Shown one piece after another: positions 24,293 to 35,420 of a stretch of 64,000 nucleotides of DNA. Made by a program: the position numbers and the translations under genes. Positions within the stretch are counted from its first letter, which is position 1, and each line of letters opens with the position of its first letter. Source of the DNA: Dastarcus helophoroides (taxonomy: Eukaryota > Arthropoda > Insecta > Coleoptera > Bothrideridae); the NCBI GenBank assembly GCA_028583605.1, contig CM053332.1, forward strand, positions 25,217,692 through 25,281,691. Direction: 5' to 3'. The notes below the pieces were generated by a model. That model searched no databases and had not been told where the DNA came from. It saw only the letters and a program-made list of their open reading frames with translations.

Positions 24293-24769
24293 GCAGATTA
24301 CATATCGAAATACTCTACAAATCTAAGCAGCTTCAACAGTAGGAAATGACCAAATAGTAGAACTTTTATATGAAATTGTTTTTCTTGGAGGAAGATAGAC
24401 AGGTAATGGGTCATACAGATCAAAGCACATACAAAACAAATTTAACTAATTCAAAACAGATGAGGTAATGCATCCTTCATAGGGATACATTCTCCCGTGG
24501 GATAATTCTAAGTAACTCAAGTAAGTGTACAGAATGAGGTAGAAAAATTGATATTTCAGATGATCTTCTTGGAGGCCAATATACAATGGGAGAAATACTG
24601 GAGTTTGATTTAGAAGTGATAAAGGGAATAAGATATCAATGTTCTGTAAGAGAGAATGAGGCAGAGTAGCAAAAATGTCGTTTAGAAAGCAAATTTGTTT
24701 ATTAAACATCAAATCCGAGACCAAGACAATGATTGGTTATAGTCAAAATTTGACAAAGAATCACTCATT
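24293..24769. repeat. degenerate intron-1 satellite units
   Basis: Cores resembling TTGGAGGAAGATAGACA recur near 24385 and 24565, with weak similarity between them. No gene. Confidence 0.55.
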
Positions 24770-26345
24770 TTAGGAGGAAAATAGACCACCAAGGTAATGT
24801 TAAAATTTGATTTAGGATCAACAAACAAAATACTAGACTAATTAAGGTAAGTGAAATGATAGAGAATAAGTCAATGGGGCAGTCGAAAAATTTCACATGG
24901 GGGTTACTCCTATTGGAGGGAAATAGACAATTGAATAATATTAAAATTGGATTCAGCACCAATCAACAAAATACTAGACTAATTCAGATGACTGAAACGA
25001 TACAAAATAAGTCAATTAGGCATCGAAAATTTCACATGGGGGTTACTCCTATTGGAGGAAGATAGACAATTGAGTAGTATTAAAATTTGATTCGGAATCA
25101 ATCATCAAAATACTAGACTAATTCAGATAAGTTAAATGAAAGAAAATAAGTCAATGGGGCAGCAAAAATTTGACATAGGGGTTACTCCTATTGGAGGGAG
25201 GTAGACAATTGGGCAATATTAAAATTTGATTCAGTATGAACCAACAAAATACTATACTAATTCAGATAAGTAAAATGATAGAAAACAAGTCAATGGGAAA
25301 GCGAAAATTTTACATGGGAGTTACTCCTATTGGGGGAAGATAGACAACTGAGTAATATTAAAATTTGATTCGGAATCAACCAACAAAATACTAGACTAAT
25401 TCAGATGATTTAAACGATAGAAAATAAGTTAATGGGGCAGTGAAAATTTGACATGGGGGTTACTCCTATTGGAGGGAGGTAGACAATTGGGTAATATTAA
25501 AATTTGATTCAGCACCAATCAACAAAATACTAGACTAATTCAGATGACTGAAACGATAAAGAATAAGTTAATTAGGCATCGAACATTTCACATGGGGGTT
25601 ACTTCTATTGGAGGAAGATAGACAATTGAGTAGTATTAAAATTTGATTCGGAATCAATCAGCAAAATACTACACTAATTCAGATAAGTTAAATGAAAGAA
25701 AATAAGTCAATGGGGCAGTAAAAATTTGACACGGGGGTTACTCCTATTGGAGGGAGGTAGACAATTGGGTAATATTAAAATTTAATTCGAAATCAATCCA
25801 GCAAAATACTAGACTAATTCAGATAAGTTAAATGAAAGAAAACAAGTCAATGGGAAAGCGAAAATTTGACATGGGGGTTACTCCTATTGGAGGAAGATAG
25901 ACAATTGAGTAATATTAAAATTTGATTCGGAATCAACCAACAAAATACTAGACTAATTCAGATGATTTAAACGATAGAAAATAAGTTAATGGGGCAGTGA
26001 AAATTTGACATGGGGGTTACTCCTATTGGAGGGAGGTAGACAATTGGGTAATATTAAAATTTGATTCAGCATCAACCAACAAAATACTAGACTAATTCAA
26101 ATAAGTTAAACGATAGAAAATAAATCAATGGGGCAGCGAAAATTTCACATGGGGGTTACTTCTATTGGAGGAAGATAGACAATTGAGTAATATTAAAATT
26201 TAATTCGGAATCAACCAACAAAATACTATACTAATTCAGATAAGTGAAATGATAGAGAATAAGTCAATGGGGCAGTGAAAATTTCACATGGGGATTACTC
26301 CTATTGGAGGGAGATAGACAATTGGGGGAAACAGTCGAATTTGAT
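24770..26345. repeat. ~139-bp tandem repeat, eleven units, msh intron 1
   Basis: The marker GTTACTCCTATTGGAGG (or close variants) falls near 24903, 25043, 25182, 25320, 25458, 25598, 25736, 25876, 26014, 26154 and 26295, a steady 138-141 bp. The units share the GGAGGAAGATAGACAATTG core with neighbouring arrays, plus CAACAAAATACTAGACTAA. Identity between units is high, so amplification looks recent. Confidence 0.95.
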
Positions 26346-27765
26346 CTGGAATTATACACCGAAATACTGGAATGAACTGAGCGATGGAAAATGGGGAAAG
26401 AGTTCAAAATGGTCTTACTCCTCCTGATAGTGGCGGAACTACTCCAATTATGTCTTTAATTACACATTATTTAAAAAGTTGCAGTAATTGCATAGAAAAT
26501 CATTCCACACATAGCAAAATCGTTCGCAAAAGTTTTAAACAGCGCAAGTCCCAAAAAATGAATGATTTTACTTAGAATTTTACAAGAGGTTGCTCATCTT
26601 GGAGGAAAATAGACAATTGGGGTAATATTGGAATTTGGTTTGGAATCATAAAACGAAATACTGAGCAAATTAGGGTAATTTAGGAGATAGAAAACAAGGT
26701 TTTGTTTAAAATTTCACCTGGGGATTAACCTCCAATCGGTTTAACCTGTTTCTCCCATTTGTCTATTTCCCTCCAATAGGTTTAACCTATTGGAGGGAAA
26801 TAGACAATTGGGGGGAAACAGTCGAATTTGATCTGGAATTATACACTGAAATAGTGGAATGAACTTAAGCGATGAAAAATGACGAAACATAGTCCAAAAT
26901 TGTATTCCTTCTTCCTGAAGGAAGATCGATAATGGCGGAATTACTCCAATTGTGTCTTTAATTACACTTTGCTTAACAAATTGCAATAACTATATAGAAA
27001 ATTCTTCTACACACAGCAGAACTGTTCTCAACGTTTTTAAACAACGCAAGTGCTAGAAAATGAATGATTTTACTCAGAATCTTACAAGGGGTTACTAATC
27101 TTGGAGGAAAATAGACAATTGGGGTAATATTGGAATTTGGTCTGGAATCATACAACGAAATACTGGACAAATCAGAGCAATTTAAACAAATTAGGGCAAT
27201 TTAGGAGATAGAAAATAAGGCTTTGTTCAAAATTTCTCCTGGAGGTTTATCTCCAATAGATTTAACGTATTGGAGGGAAATAGACAATTGGGGGAAACAG
27301 TCGAATTTGATTTGGAATTACACACTGAAATACTGGAGTAAACTTGAGCGATGGAAAATGGGGAAATATTGTCCAAAATTGTATTACTCCTTTTGAAGGA
27401 GGGAGTAATACTCCAATTAGGTCTTAAATGACACATTATTCGACAAATTGCAGTAACTGTTTAGAATATTATTCCACACGTAGCAAAACTGTTCACAAAG
27501 CTTTTAAACAACACAAGTCCTATAAATGGAAGATTTTACTCTAAATTTTACAAAAGGTTACTCATCTTGGAGGAAAATAGACAATTGGAATTTGGTCTAG
27601 AATCATACAACGAAATACTAAACAAATTAAGGCAACTTGGTCGATGGAAAATAAGGAATGGTAGTACAAAATTTCACATGGGATCACTCCTGTTGGAGGT
27701 AGATAAACAATGGGGGGAATATTATAATTTGATTTGTAGGAACTGAAATACCTGAACTCATAAAA
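26346..27765. repeat. ~465-505 bp higher-order repeat, three units, msh intron 1
   Basis: Units marked by CTTGGAGGAAAATAGACAATT start near 26598, 27100 and 27565. Each contains two or three copies of the shared core in different flanks, and CTCCAATAGGTTTAACC-type inverted pieces. Exon 1 follows within about 100 bp. Confidence 0.8.
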
Positions 27766-27860
27766 AGTGTGCCCAATGGCATTTTTCTACTCCAATGGGG
27801 ATAAAATCACCAACTGATTCTAATTACCCCTATTAAAGGGGGAAAATATCTGAGACTTAC

Positions 27861-28203
27861 GCGAGGGTGAAGTCGATCGTATTAATCCTCCGCTGCCGAC
27901 CCAAGCAAAGGGCCATTGACTGTGGCCGTTGGGCAGTATCCTAGGCATCGACGGGTGTAACGGTTGGGGCACTAACACTGTATGGGAGGAATTCGGACTG
28001 AGGCTCTCCCTCCCGTCGGTGTCATCGTCATCCACTGTGATGTTCTCCTCGTCGTCTTCGTCTAAAATTTCGGAACCGTCGAGGCGCGACGTGTCTTCTT
28101 CTTCGTAACGTTCTTCTTCCTCCACCGGTTTATTGGAAGACAACAACGATTCGACACTGAACGAAATTTTTGTTTTGATATCAGTCTTCGTCGTTTCCTC
28201 CAT
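27861..28203 (-). CDS. msh: msh exon 1: N-terminal repression and acidic region of Msx-class homeoprotein
   Basis: This exon encodes residues 1-114 and the first base of codon 115. The ATG at 28203-28201 (context GTAAAATGG) is the first in frame: upstream there is a GTG codon at 28236 but no ATG before the TAA at 28260. Residues 15-22 read FSVESLLS, the eh1-type Groucho-binding motif found near the N-terminus of Msx proteins. Residues 28-66 are strongly acidic (Glu/Asp runs). A proline-rich stretch follows, with a Trp-containing patch at 96-101 (QWPFAW). The donor is TCGC|GTAAGT at 27861/27860, a near-consensus site. Known for the family: Msx/msh proteins are nuclear repressors that pattern the dorsal neuroectoderm and specify muscle progenitors. 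Length (271 aa) is close to vertebrate Msx and shorter than the Drosophila protein. Confidence 0.93.
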
Positions 28204-28260
28204 TTTACGCGTTGTTAACAAGTGAATGTTTGTCACGTTCGGAGAAGTTGGCGATTTTTA

Positions 28261-28294
28261 CGTCCTACTCATGAAAGTGGTTTCAGTACACTGA
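28261..28294 (-). promoter_or_regulatory. msh core promoter: Inr plus DPE
   Basis: On the minus strand TCAGTG (28294-28289) matches the arthropod initiator, with A+1 at 28292. Counting from that A, +28 to +32 reads GGACG (28265-28261), a full match to the DPE consensus RGWYV at the required spacing. I see no TATA box at the expected distance upstream. TATA-less Inr/DPE promoters are typical of insect developmental regulators, including homeobox genes. The start site lies 89 nt before the ATG. The match is read from sequence; the start site itself is not measured. Confidence 0.7.
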
Positions 28295-28690
28295 AGTGTC
28301 GAGCGAGATGGGGAAGTTAATCGACTGGAGGGCGTGGTGCCAGCTCGCCGGGCTCCGCCTTTCAGTTATTGCCCATATCAAGGGTACAATTGATGAACGT
28401 GGAAAGCTTGACTGACTAGCGTGATTTTGTCATATTATATTATTTGTCGTCTACACTGGCTGATTTAATTTAAATTGATTGTCTCTCTCTCCCGCACGAA
28501 AATTCATACAGATTATTATTAAGTGCGAATGGGAGGCTATTCGACCAAATAGATTTCGACGATTCTGTCGCCATCTAATCATTTGAAGAAGTATTGAGGG
28601 TTGGGTGTGTATAGACTGCTTAATACACTGATTGCTTAATAAGAAGATTTTGAATTTCCTTGAGAGTATTAGATCTTTTTTCAAAAAATA
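28295..28690. other. msh upstream flank
   Basis: About 400 bp of unique DNA between the Inr and the pyrimidine tract. It is GC-richer near 28320-28370 (GGGCGTGGTGCCAGCTCGCC) and AT-rich beyond. No ORF of interest. It is the only unique proximal promoter DNA the gene has on this side. Confidence 0.5.
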
Positions 28691-29100
28691 AAGTTTTCTT
28701 CTTTTTTTTGTCTCTTCTATATTTTTGCTTTTCCTCCCTCTATTTTCGCTAGCTCTATTTCTTCATCCCTTCTTCTCCTTAACTTACTTTTTCTTTCTGT
28801 CTCTGTCCCTTCTTTCTCTCTCTCTCTCTTTTTCCCTCACTCCCCTTCCCCCCCTGTACTACTCCAACGCATCCTCTACCCCCTCCATTCCCTCTCTTTT
28901 TTTCTTCTGTCTCTCTCTTGGTCTTTCATTCTCTTTTTCTCTCTTTCTCTTCCTCTCTTTCTCTTTCTTTCTTTCTCTTTCTCTCCCTTTCTCTCTTCTT
29001 TTTCTGTCCCTCTCTCTTTGTCTCCTCCCATTCTCTACCCCCTCTCTTTCCCTTTTTTTCTTTCTTTATTTCTCTTTCTTTATTTCTCTTTCTTTCTCTT

Positions 29101-29149
<49 letters not shown>

Positions 29150-29150
29150 T

Positions 29151-29188
<38 letters not shown>

Positions 29189-29360
29189 CCCCTTTCTTCC
29201 TTCCATCTGCTCCTCATATTCTCTACCCCCATTTCTTTCCATCTCTTTCTTTCTCTTTGTCCCTCTCTTTTTCCTTCTTTCTCCCGTTGTCTCTTTCTCT
29301 TTCTTTTTTTTTCTCTCTTTTTCTCTCTCTTACACTCTCTCTTTCTCTCTCACTTTCTCC

Positions 29361-29424
<64 letters not shown>

Positions 29425-29800
29425 CCTCCTCCCTTCTGTTCTTCATATTCTCTACCCCCTCTCTTTCTTTCCTTTTTTCTCTCTCTTTCTCTCTTTCTTT
29501 TCTTTCTTTCTCCCTCTTTCGCTTTCTCTTTTTTTTTCTCTCCCTTTCTTTCTCTTTTTCTCTTTCTCTCTCTCTTTCTCTCTCTCTCATCTCTCTCTCT
29601 CTCTTCTCTCTCTCTCTTTCTTTCTCTCTATCTCTTTTTCTTTGTTTTTCTTTCTCTCTCACTTTCTCTTCCTCTCTCTATTTTTCTTACTTGCTTTCTC
29701 CCTTTTCCTTTTTTCTCTCTTCTTGCTTCTTCTTTTATATCCCTCTTCTTTGTCTTTCTCCCCATCTTCCCTCCTTATCTTCTCCTCTTCCTTTTCTTGA
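28690..29800 (+). repeat. polypyrimidine tract (TC/CTTT)n, 1.1 kb
   Basis: Almost entirely C and T on the plus strand, including uninterrupted (TC)n near 29370-29420. All three plus frames stay open, giving Ser/Leu/Phe-only ORFs (28725-29894 and shadows), which are artefacts. Such tracts can adopt triplex (H-DNA) structure. Confidence 0.95.
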
Positions 29801-31230
29801 TAATTTAGCTGCCAATAAATTAACTCTTTTTTCAAATCCATCTTCTCTTCTCCTCTTTCCCCCCTTCTCCCTCTTTCCTTTTTTGATAATTTAGCTACCA
29901 ATAAATCGAACTCTTCTTTCAAATCCATCTTCTCTTCTCCTCTTTCCCCCCTTCTCTTCTCCTCTTTCCCCTCTTCCTTTTCTTGATAATTTAGCTACCA
30001 ATAAATAGAACTCTTCTTTCAAATCCACCTTCTCTTCTCCTCTTCCCCCTCTTTCTTTTCGTGATAATTTAACTACCAATAAATAGAACTCTTCTTTCAA
30101 ATCCATCTTCTCTTCTCCGCTTTTCCCCCTTTTCTTCTCCTCTTCCCCCTCTTCCTTTTTCTTGATAATTTAGCTACCAATAAATAGAACTCTTCTTTCA
30201 AATCCACCTTCTCTTCTCCTCTTCCGCTTCTCTTCTCCTCTTCTCCTCTTTTCCCTCTTCCTTTTCTTGATAATTTAGCTACCAATAAATAGAACTCTTC
30301 TTTGAAATCTATCTTCTCTTCTCCTCTTCTCCCCCTTTTCTTCCCCTCTTCCCCCTCTTTCCTTTCTTGATAATTTAACTACCAATGAATAGAACTTATT
30401 TCAAATCCACCTTCTCTTCTCCCCTTCCTCCCATTCTCTTCTCCTCTTCCTCCCCTTCTCTTCTCCTTTTCCCCCTTCCCTTCTGCTCTTCCCCTCTCTT
30501 CCTTTTTTTGCTAATTTAACTACCAATAAATATAACTCTTCTTTCTAATCCACCTTCTCTTCTCCTCTTTCCCCCTTTCTCTTCTTCTTTTCCCCTCCTT
30601 CTGTTCTTGATAATTTAGCTACCAATAAATATAACTCTTCTTTCTAATCCACCTTCTCTTCTCCTCTTCTCCCTTCTCTTCTCCTCTTTCCCCTTATCTT
30701 CTCCTCTTCCCCTTCTCTTCTCCTCTTCCCCCTCTTCCTTTTTTTGATAATTTAGCTACCAATAAATAGAACTCTTTTTTCAAATCCACCTTCTCTTCCC
30801 GCCCTTCTCTTCTCCTCTTCCGCCTTGTCATCTCCTCTTCCTCCTCTTCCTTTTCTTAATAATTTAGCTACCAATAAATAGAATTCTTCTCTCAAATCCA
30901 CTCTTTCTTTTTCTTTTCCCCCCCTTCTCTTCTCCTTTTCCCCCTCTTCCTTTTCTTGATAATTTAGCAACCAATAAATAGAACTCTTCTTTCAAATCCA
31001 CCTTCTCTTCTCCTCTTCGCCCCCTTCTCTTTCCCTCCTCCCTTCTTCTCTTCTCCTTTTCCCCCTCTTCCTTTTCTTGCTAATTTAGCTACCAATAAAT
31101 AGAACTCTTCTTTCAAATCTACCGTCTCTTCTCCTCTTCCCCCTTCTCTTCTCCTCTTCCCCCCTCTTCCTTTTCTTGATAATTTAGCTGCCAATGAATA
31201 GAACTCTTCTTTTAAATCTCAGACACCAAA
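29800..31230 (+). repeat. ~100-bp tandem repeat in pyrimidine-rich DNA, about fourteen units
   Basis: The marker GATAATTTAGCTACCAATAA recurs near 29800, 29885, 29984, 30062, 30163, 30267, 30368, 30509, 30608, 30745, 30855, 30957, 31078 and 31178, separated by CTTCTCTTCTCCTC stretches of variable length. Minus-strand frames (DLKEEFYLLVAKLSRK repeats) arise from the repeat. Confidence 0.93.
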
Positions 31231-32042
31231 ATTACATCTTTTTTATATTTTCAGTCTTCAAATAAAATCTTCTTAATGTTTTGGTCAGTAACAAAAAATT
31301 TAATCGATTTTTGGGTTACCAAAAGAAATCTGTTTGGTTGTTTGGTCACCAAAAAAATCTTCTTGATGCTTTGGTCAGCGAGAAAAAATCTAAATGATTT
31401 TTGGGTCTCCAACAGAAATCTTCTTGGTTGTTTGGCCACCAAAAAAAAATCTTCTTGATTGTTCATTTGCGAAAAGGAATTTTGATTTTAGTATCGAAAT
31501 TTCGACTTTTATTTTTCGTTTGGCTCTTCTTCTGATACAAAAATCGAAATTGAATCCCGAAATTAACGTTTTAAGTTTAATATTTTGATTTGAACTTCAT
31601 AATTTCGAATTCAAGTTCTAGAGTAAGCGTTTTTTTTTTCAATTCAAACTTACGACCTTTTACGCTCGAAATATCGATGTTATATCGAAATATCGATTTT
31701 AATTTAAATCTTGACTTAATTTGTGAATCTGACAACTCGCAATTGGAATTTGGTGTCCAAATTCGAAGTTTAACTTCGAAATTTGACGTTTAATTGCGAA
31801 ATTCTATTGTCAATAGAAAGTTTTGAGAACTTTTTCTAGAAACATCAAAATTAAATGTTAAACTAGCCAGAAGTTCTCAAAATTTCAATTCAAAATTTGT
31901 GATTTTTTCCTTAAAATTTCTACCGCAAATTCGAAATCATGACGTTTTTATTAAAATATCAAATTTAAACTCGAAATCTCGAAATTAAACTTGTAATTTT
32001 TATTAATAATTTTAAGAGTAATTACTATTTTTTATTTTTTTT
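31231..32042. repeat. short ~95-bp tandem plus AT-rich degenerate DNA
   Basis: At 31255-31470 a unit with TGTTTGGTCACCAAAAAAAT and TTTTGGTCAG is repeated about two and a half times. The rest is AAATTTCGA-rich low-complexity DNA. Confidence 0.6.
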
Positions 32043-33655
32043 GACAGATTTAGAGTTTTTTTACAAGTTTTGCCTTTCTATAAATTTTAAGTTTTGATTT
32101 AAATCAAGTTAATCATTTCAAGTTAAAACTTTTTATTTTTTTTTCAAGGTTTTATTAGAAGCTTATTTTTTTAATGTTGTTTTTTATTTCGACCTTGTTT
32201 TCAAAATTTTGAATTTAAACTAGAATTTGATAGTAATTTTTCTGAAGATTTAACATAATAAAATTCGAAATTTTAATTGTCGACATTTAAATTCTTTATT
32301 TTCAAAATGTCAAATTTAAGCTCTAAATTTCGAATTATTCTTGTTTTTATTAAACGTCGAGCTTGAGCTTAAAATGTCCTCGTTGATCGTGAAATTGCAA
32401 ACTTGACATTTTTATTGCAAATTACGAATTTTTCCATAAATTTCGACAGATTTAGATTTTTTTTACAAATTTTGCCTTTCTACAAATTTTAACTTTCGTC
32501 TTAAATTAAGTTAATCATTTCAAGTTAAAACTTTTTATTTTTTTTTCAAGGTTTTATTAGAAGCTTATTTTTACAATATTGTTTTTATTTCGACCTTGTT
32601 TTCAAAATTTTTAATTTAAACTAGAATTTGATAGTAATTTTTTTGAAGATTTAACCTAATAAAATTCGAAATTTTGATCGTCGACATTTCAATTCTTCGT
32701 GTTCAATAGTCGAATTTAAGCTGTAAATTTCGAATTTTTCTTCCTTTTATTAAATATTGAGCTCGAGCTTAAAATGTCCTCGTTAATCGTAAAATTGCAA
32801 ACTTGACATTTTTATTGCAAATTACGAATTTTTCCATAAATTTCGACAGATTTAGATTTTTTTTTACAAATTTCGCCTTTCTACAAATTTTAACTTTCGA
32901 CTTAAATTAAGTTAATCATTTCAAGTTAAAACTTTTTATTTTTTTTTCAAGGTTTTATTAGAAGCTTATTTTTTTTAATATTGTTTTTTATTTCGACCTT
33001 GTTTTCAACATTTTGAATTTAAACTAGAATTTGTTAGTAATTTTTTTGAAGATTTAACCTAATAAAATTCGAAATTTTGATCGTCGACATTTCAATTCTT
33101 CGTTTTCAAAAGTCGAATTTAAGCTCTAAATTTCGAATTATTCTTCTTTTTATTAAACGTCGAGCTTGAGCTTAAAATGTCCTCGTTGATCGTAAAATTG
33201 CAAACTTGACATTTTTATTGCAAATTACGAATTTTTCCATAAATTTCGACAGATTTAGAGTTTTTTTTTACAAATTTCGCCTTTCTATAAATTTTAACTT
33301 TCGACTTAAATTAAGTTAATCATTTCAAGTTAAAACTTTTTATTTTTTTTTCAAGGTTTTATTAGAAGCTTATTTTTTTTAATATTGTTTTTTATTTCGA
33401 CCTTGTTTTCAACATTTTGAATTTAAACTAGAATTTGTTAGTAATTTATTTGAAATTTTAACATAATAAAATTCGAAATTTTGATTGTTGACATTTAAAT
33501 TCTTTATTTTCAAAATGTCGAACTTAAGCTCTAAATTTCGAATTATTCTTCTTTTTATTAAATGTTGAGCTTGAGCTTAAAATGTCCTCGTTGATCGTAA
33601 AATTGCAAATTTGACATTTTTCTTGTAAATTACGAATTTTTCCATAAATTACGAA
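32043..33655. repeat. ~402-bp tandem satellite, four units
   Basis: GACAGATTTAGA starts units at 32043, 32445, 32845 and 33248 (steps 402, 400, 403). Markers such as AAGGTTTTATTAGAAGCTTA and AAAATGTCCTCGTTGATCGT recur in register. Identity is high across all four. No ORF. Confidence 0.95.
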
Positions 33656-34060
33656 TTTTATCTGTAAATTTTGAAATCAAAATTACAATTTCTCCCAATA
33701 ACTTCTAAAAAGAGTAAATGTTGAGTTTCAAACCAAAACTTTATACAAAAAAAGGAAAATCTCACGTTTTAAATGGCACGTCTGTGAAAATAATCAAAAT
33801 TCATACCAAACTTAACCTAAATTACTTGGAATTTATCAATAAATTACTTAAAATTTATAAATAAAAGTTTCGAAATTTTTCAGCTTCAGTATTCAAGTTT
33901 AAATTCGCTATTTTGCAAAAAAACGTAATTTTGTGAAAAAAAAATCAAAATTTCACCACAAACTTTCCAGAAAGTCGAAAATTTTTTGAAAAATCGAAAT
34001 TTTGGATGTAACTGGAAAGTTTCAACAATAAGTCGAAAGTATCAATAAAAGTGTTACCAC
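33656..34060. other. AT-rich low-complexity DNA
   Basis: Degenerate A/T-rich sequence with AAATTTCGA boxes between two satellites. No gene or clear repeat unit. Confidence 0.4.
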
Positions 34061-35420
34061 AGTTAAATTAGCCAAAATAAATAACCTAAATTTTGCCCCA
34101 ATAAATACTCTATATTTTAGAGACAATTTCGTCAAAATCGGATTAGTCGTTTGCGAGATTAGCCCGGACAAACAGACGGACAGACAGACAAAATTCCAGA
34201 AACATCTGTATTTATGACATGTACGATCGAAGGGAAACGTTTAAAGGAAGTAACAATGCCACCATTTTGAAGATGTTTGCAAAAAAACTGATTTTTATGT
34301 CATTTAACCTGAAATGAAAATGTTAGCATAGTTGAGTTCGACTAAGTAGCCTAAAGTGTGCGTAAGAAAATACGATTTGTTTTAGTGAAAATTTCACCAA
34401 AATCAGTTTAACCGTTTCCGAGATTAGCTCGGACAAACAAACGGACAGACAGACAGACAAAATTCCAGAAATATCTGTATTTATGACATGTACGACCAAA
34501 GGAAAACGTTTAAATGAGCAACAATGCCACCATTTTGAAGTTGTTTGCAAAAAACTGATTTTTATGTCATTTAACCTAAAATGAAAATGTTAGCATAGTT
34601 GATTTCGACCGAGTAAGTAGCCTAAAATGTGCAGCAGGATAATACTCTTTGTTTTAGTGAAAATTTCACCAAAATCGGCTTAGCCGTTTCCCAGATTAGC
34701 CCGGACAAACAGACGGACAGACAAACGAAATTCTAAAAATATTTGTATTTATGACATAGCATAGGCGATTTCGCCCGAGTAAGTAGCCTAAAATGTGCGC
34801 AGGGAAATACTCTTTGTTTTAGTGAAAATTCCACCAAAATCGGCTTAGCCGTTTCCCAGATTAGCCCGGACAAACAGACGGACAGACAAACGAAATTCAA
34901 AAATATTTGTATTTATGACATAGCATAGGTGATTTCGCCCGAGTAAGTAGCCTAAAATGTGCGCAGGGAAATACTCTTTGTTTTAGTGAAAATTCCACCA
35001 AAATGGGCTTAGCCGTTTCCCAGATTAGCCCGGACAAACAGAGGGATAGACAAACGAAATTTTAAAAATATTTGTATTTATGACATAGCATAGGCGATTT
35101 CGTCCAAGTAAGTAGCCTAAAATGTGCGGAGGGAAATACTCTTTGTTTTAGTGAAAATTTCACCAAAATCGTCTTAGTCGTTTCCGAGATTAGCCCGGAC
35201 AAACAGACGGACAGACAAACGAAATTCAAAAATATTTGTATTTATGACATAGCATAGGTGATTTCGCCCGAGTAAGTAGCCTAAAATGTGCGCAGGAAAA
35301 TACTCTTTGTTTTAGTGAAAATTTCACCAAAATCGGCTTAGCTGTTTCCGGGATTAGCCCGGACAAACAGACGGACAGACACGGAAATTCCAAAAATTTC
35401 GAAACTTGGACTTTCTCTGG
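34061..35420 (+). repeat. tandem repeat, 268 then 165 bp, carrying AAATCGGCTTAGCCGTTTCC
   Basis: GATTAGCCCGGACAAACAG recurs at 34157, 34422, 34693, 34859, 35023, 35188 and 35352. The first two steps are about 265-271 bp; the last four are 164-166 bp. The segment ACCAAAATCGG...GCCGTTTCCGAGATTAG...GGACAGACAGAC resembles 3' ends seen in insect RTE-type retrotransposons and their SINEs (recalled family pattern, not searched). It could be a tandemly amplified retroelement tail. Confidence 0.85.

Larger units (their letters stand above)
16581..28292 (-). other. msh: msh transcription unit (primary transcript)
   Basis: The span runs from the predicted Inr start site at 28292 to the first AATAAA (16581-16586) after the stop codon. 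Exon coding parts are 28203-27861, 17439-17192 and 17042-16818. Intron 1 is 10,421 bp (17440-27860) and phase 1; intron 2 is 149 bp (17043-17191) and phase 0. The joined reading frame is 816 nt, coding for 271 residues plus TGA, and both junctions keep frame. The 5' UTR would be 89 nt and the 3' UTR about 0.24-0.26 kb. Transcript ends are inferred from motifs, not from RNA data. The gene stands alone here, with repeat-rich DNA on both sides. Confidence 0.85.

Noticed and set aside
18713..27765. CRISPR-like regular repeats
   Set aside because: Units are contiguous tandem satellites without unique spacers or cas genes, in a eukaryotic intron.
28725..29894. 389-codon Ser/Leu/Phe ORF and its overlapping frames
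   Set aside because: Produced by a pure pyrimidine tract; three frames open at once.
29330..31194. Lys/Glu/Arg-rich minus-strand ORFs resembling coiled coils
   Set aside because: Complement of the pyrimidine tract and its 100-bp repeat.
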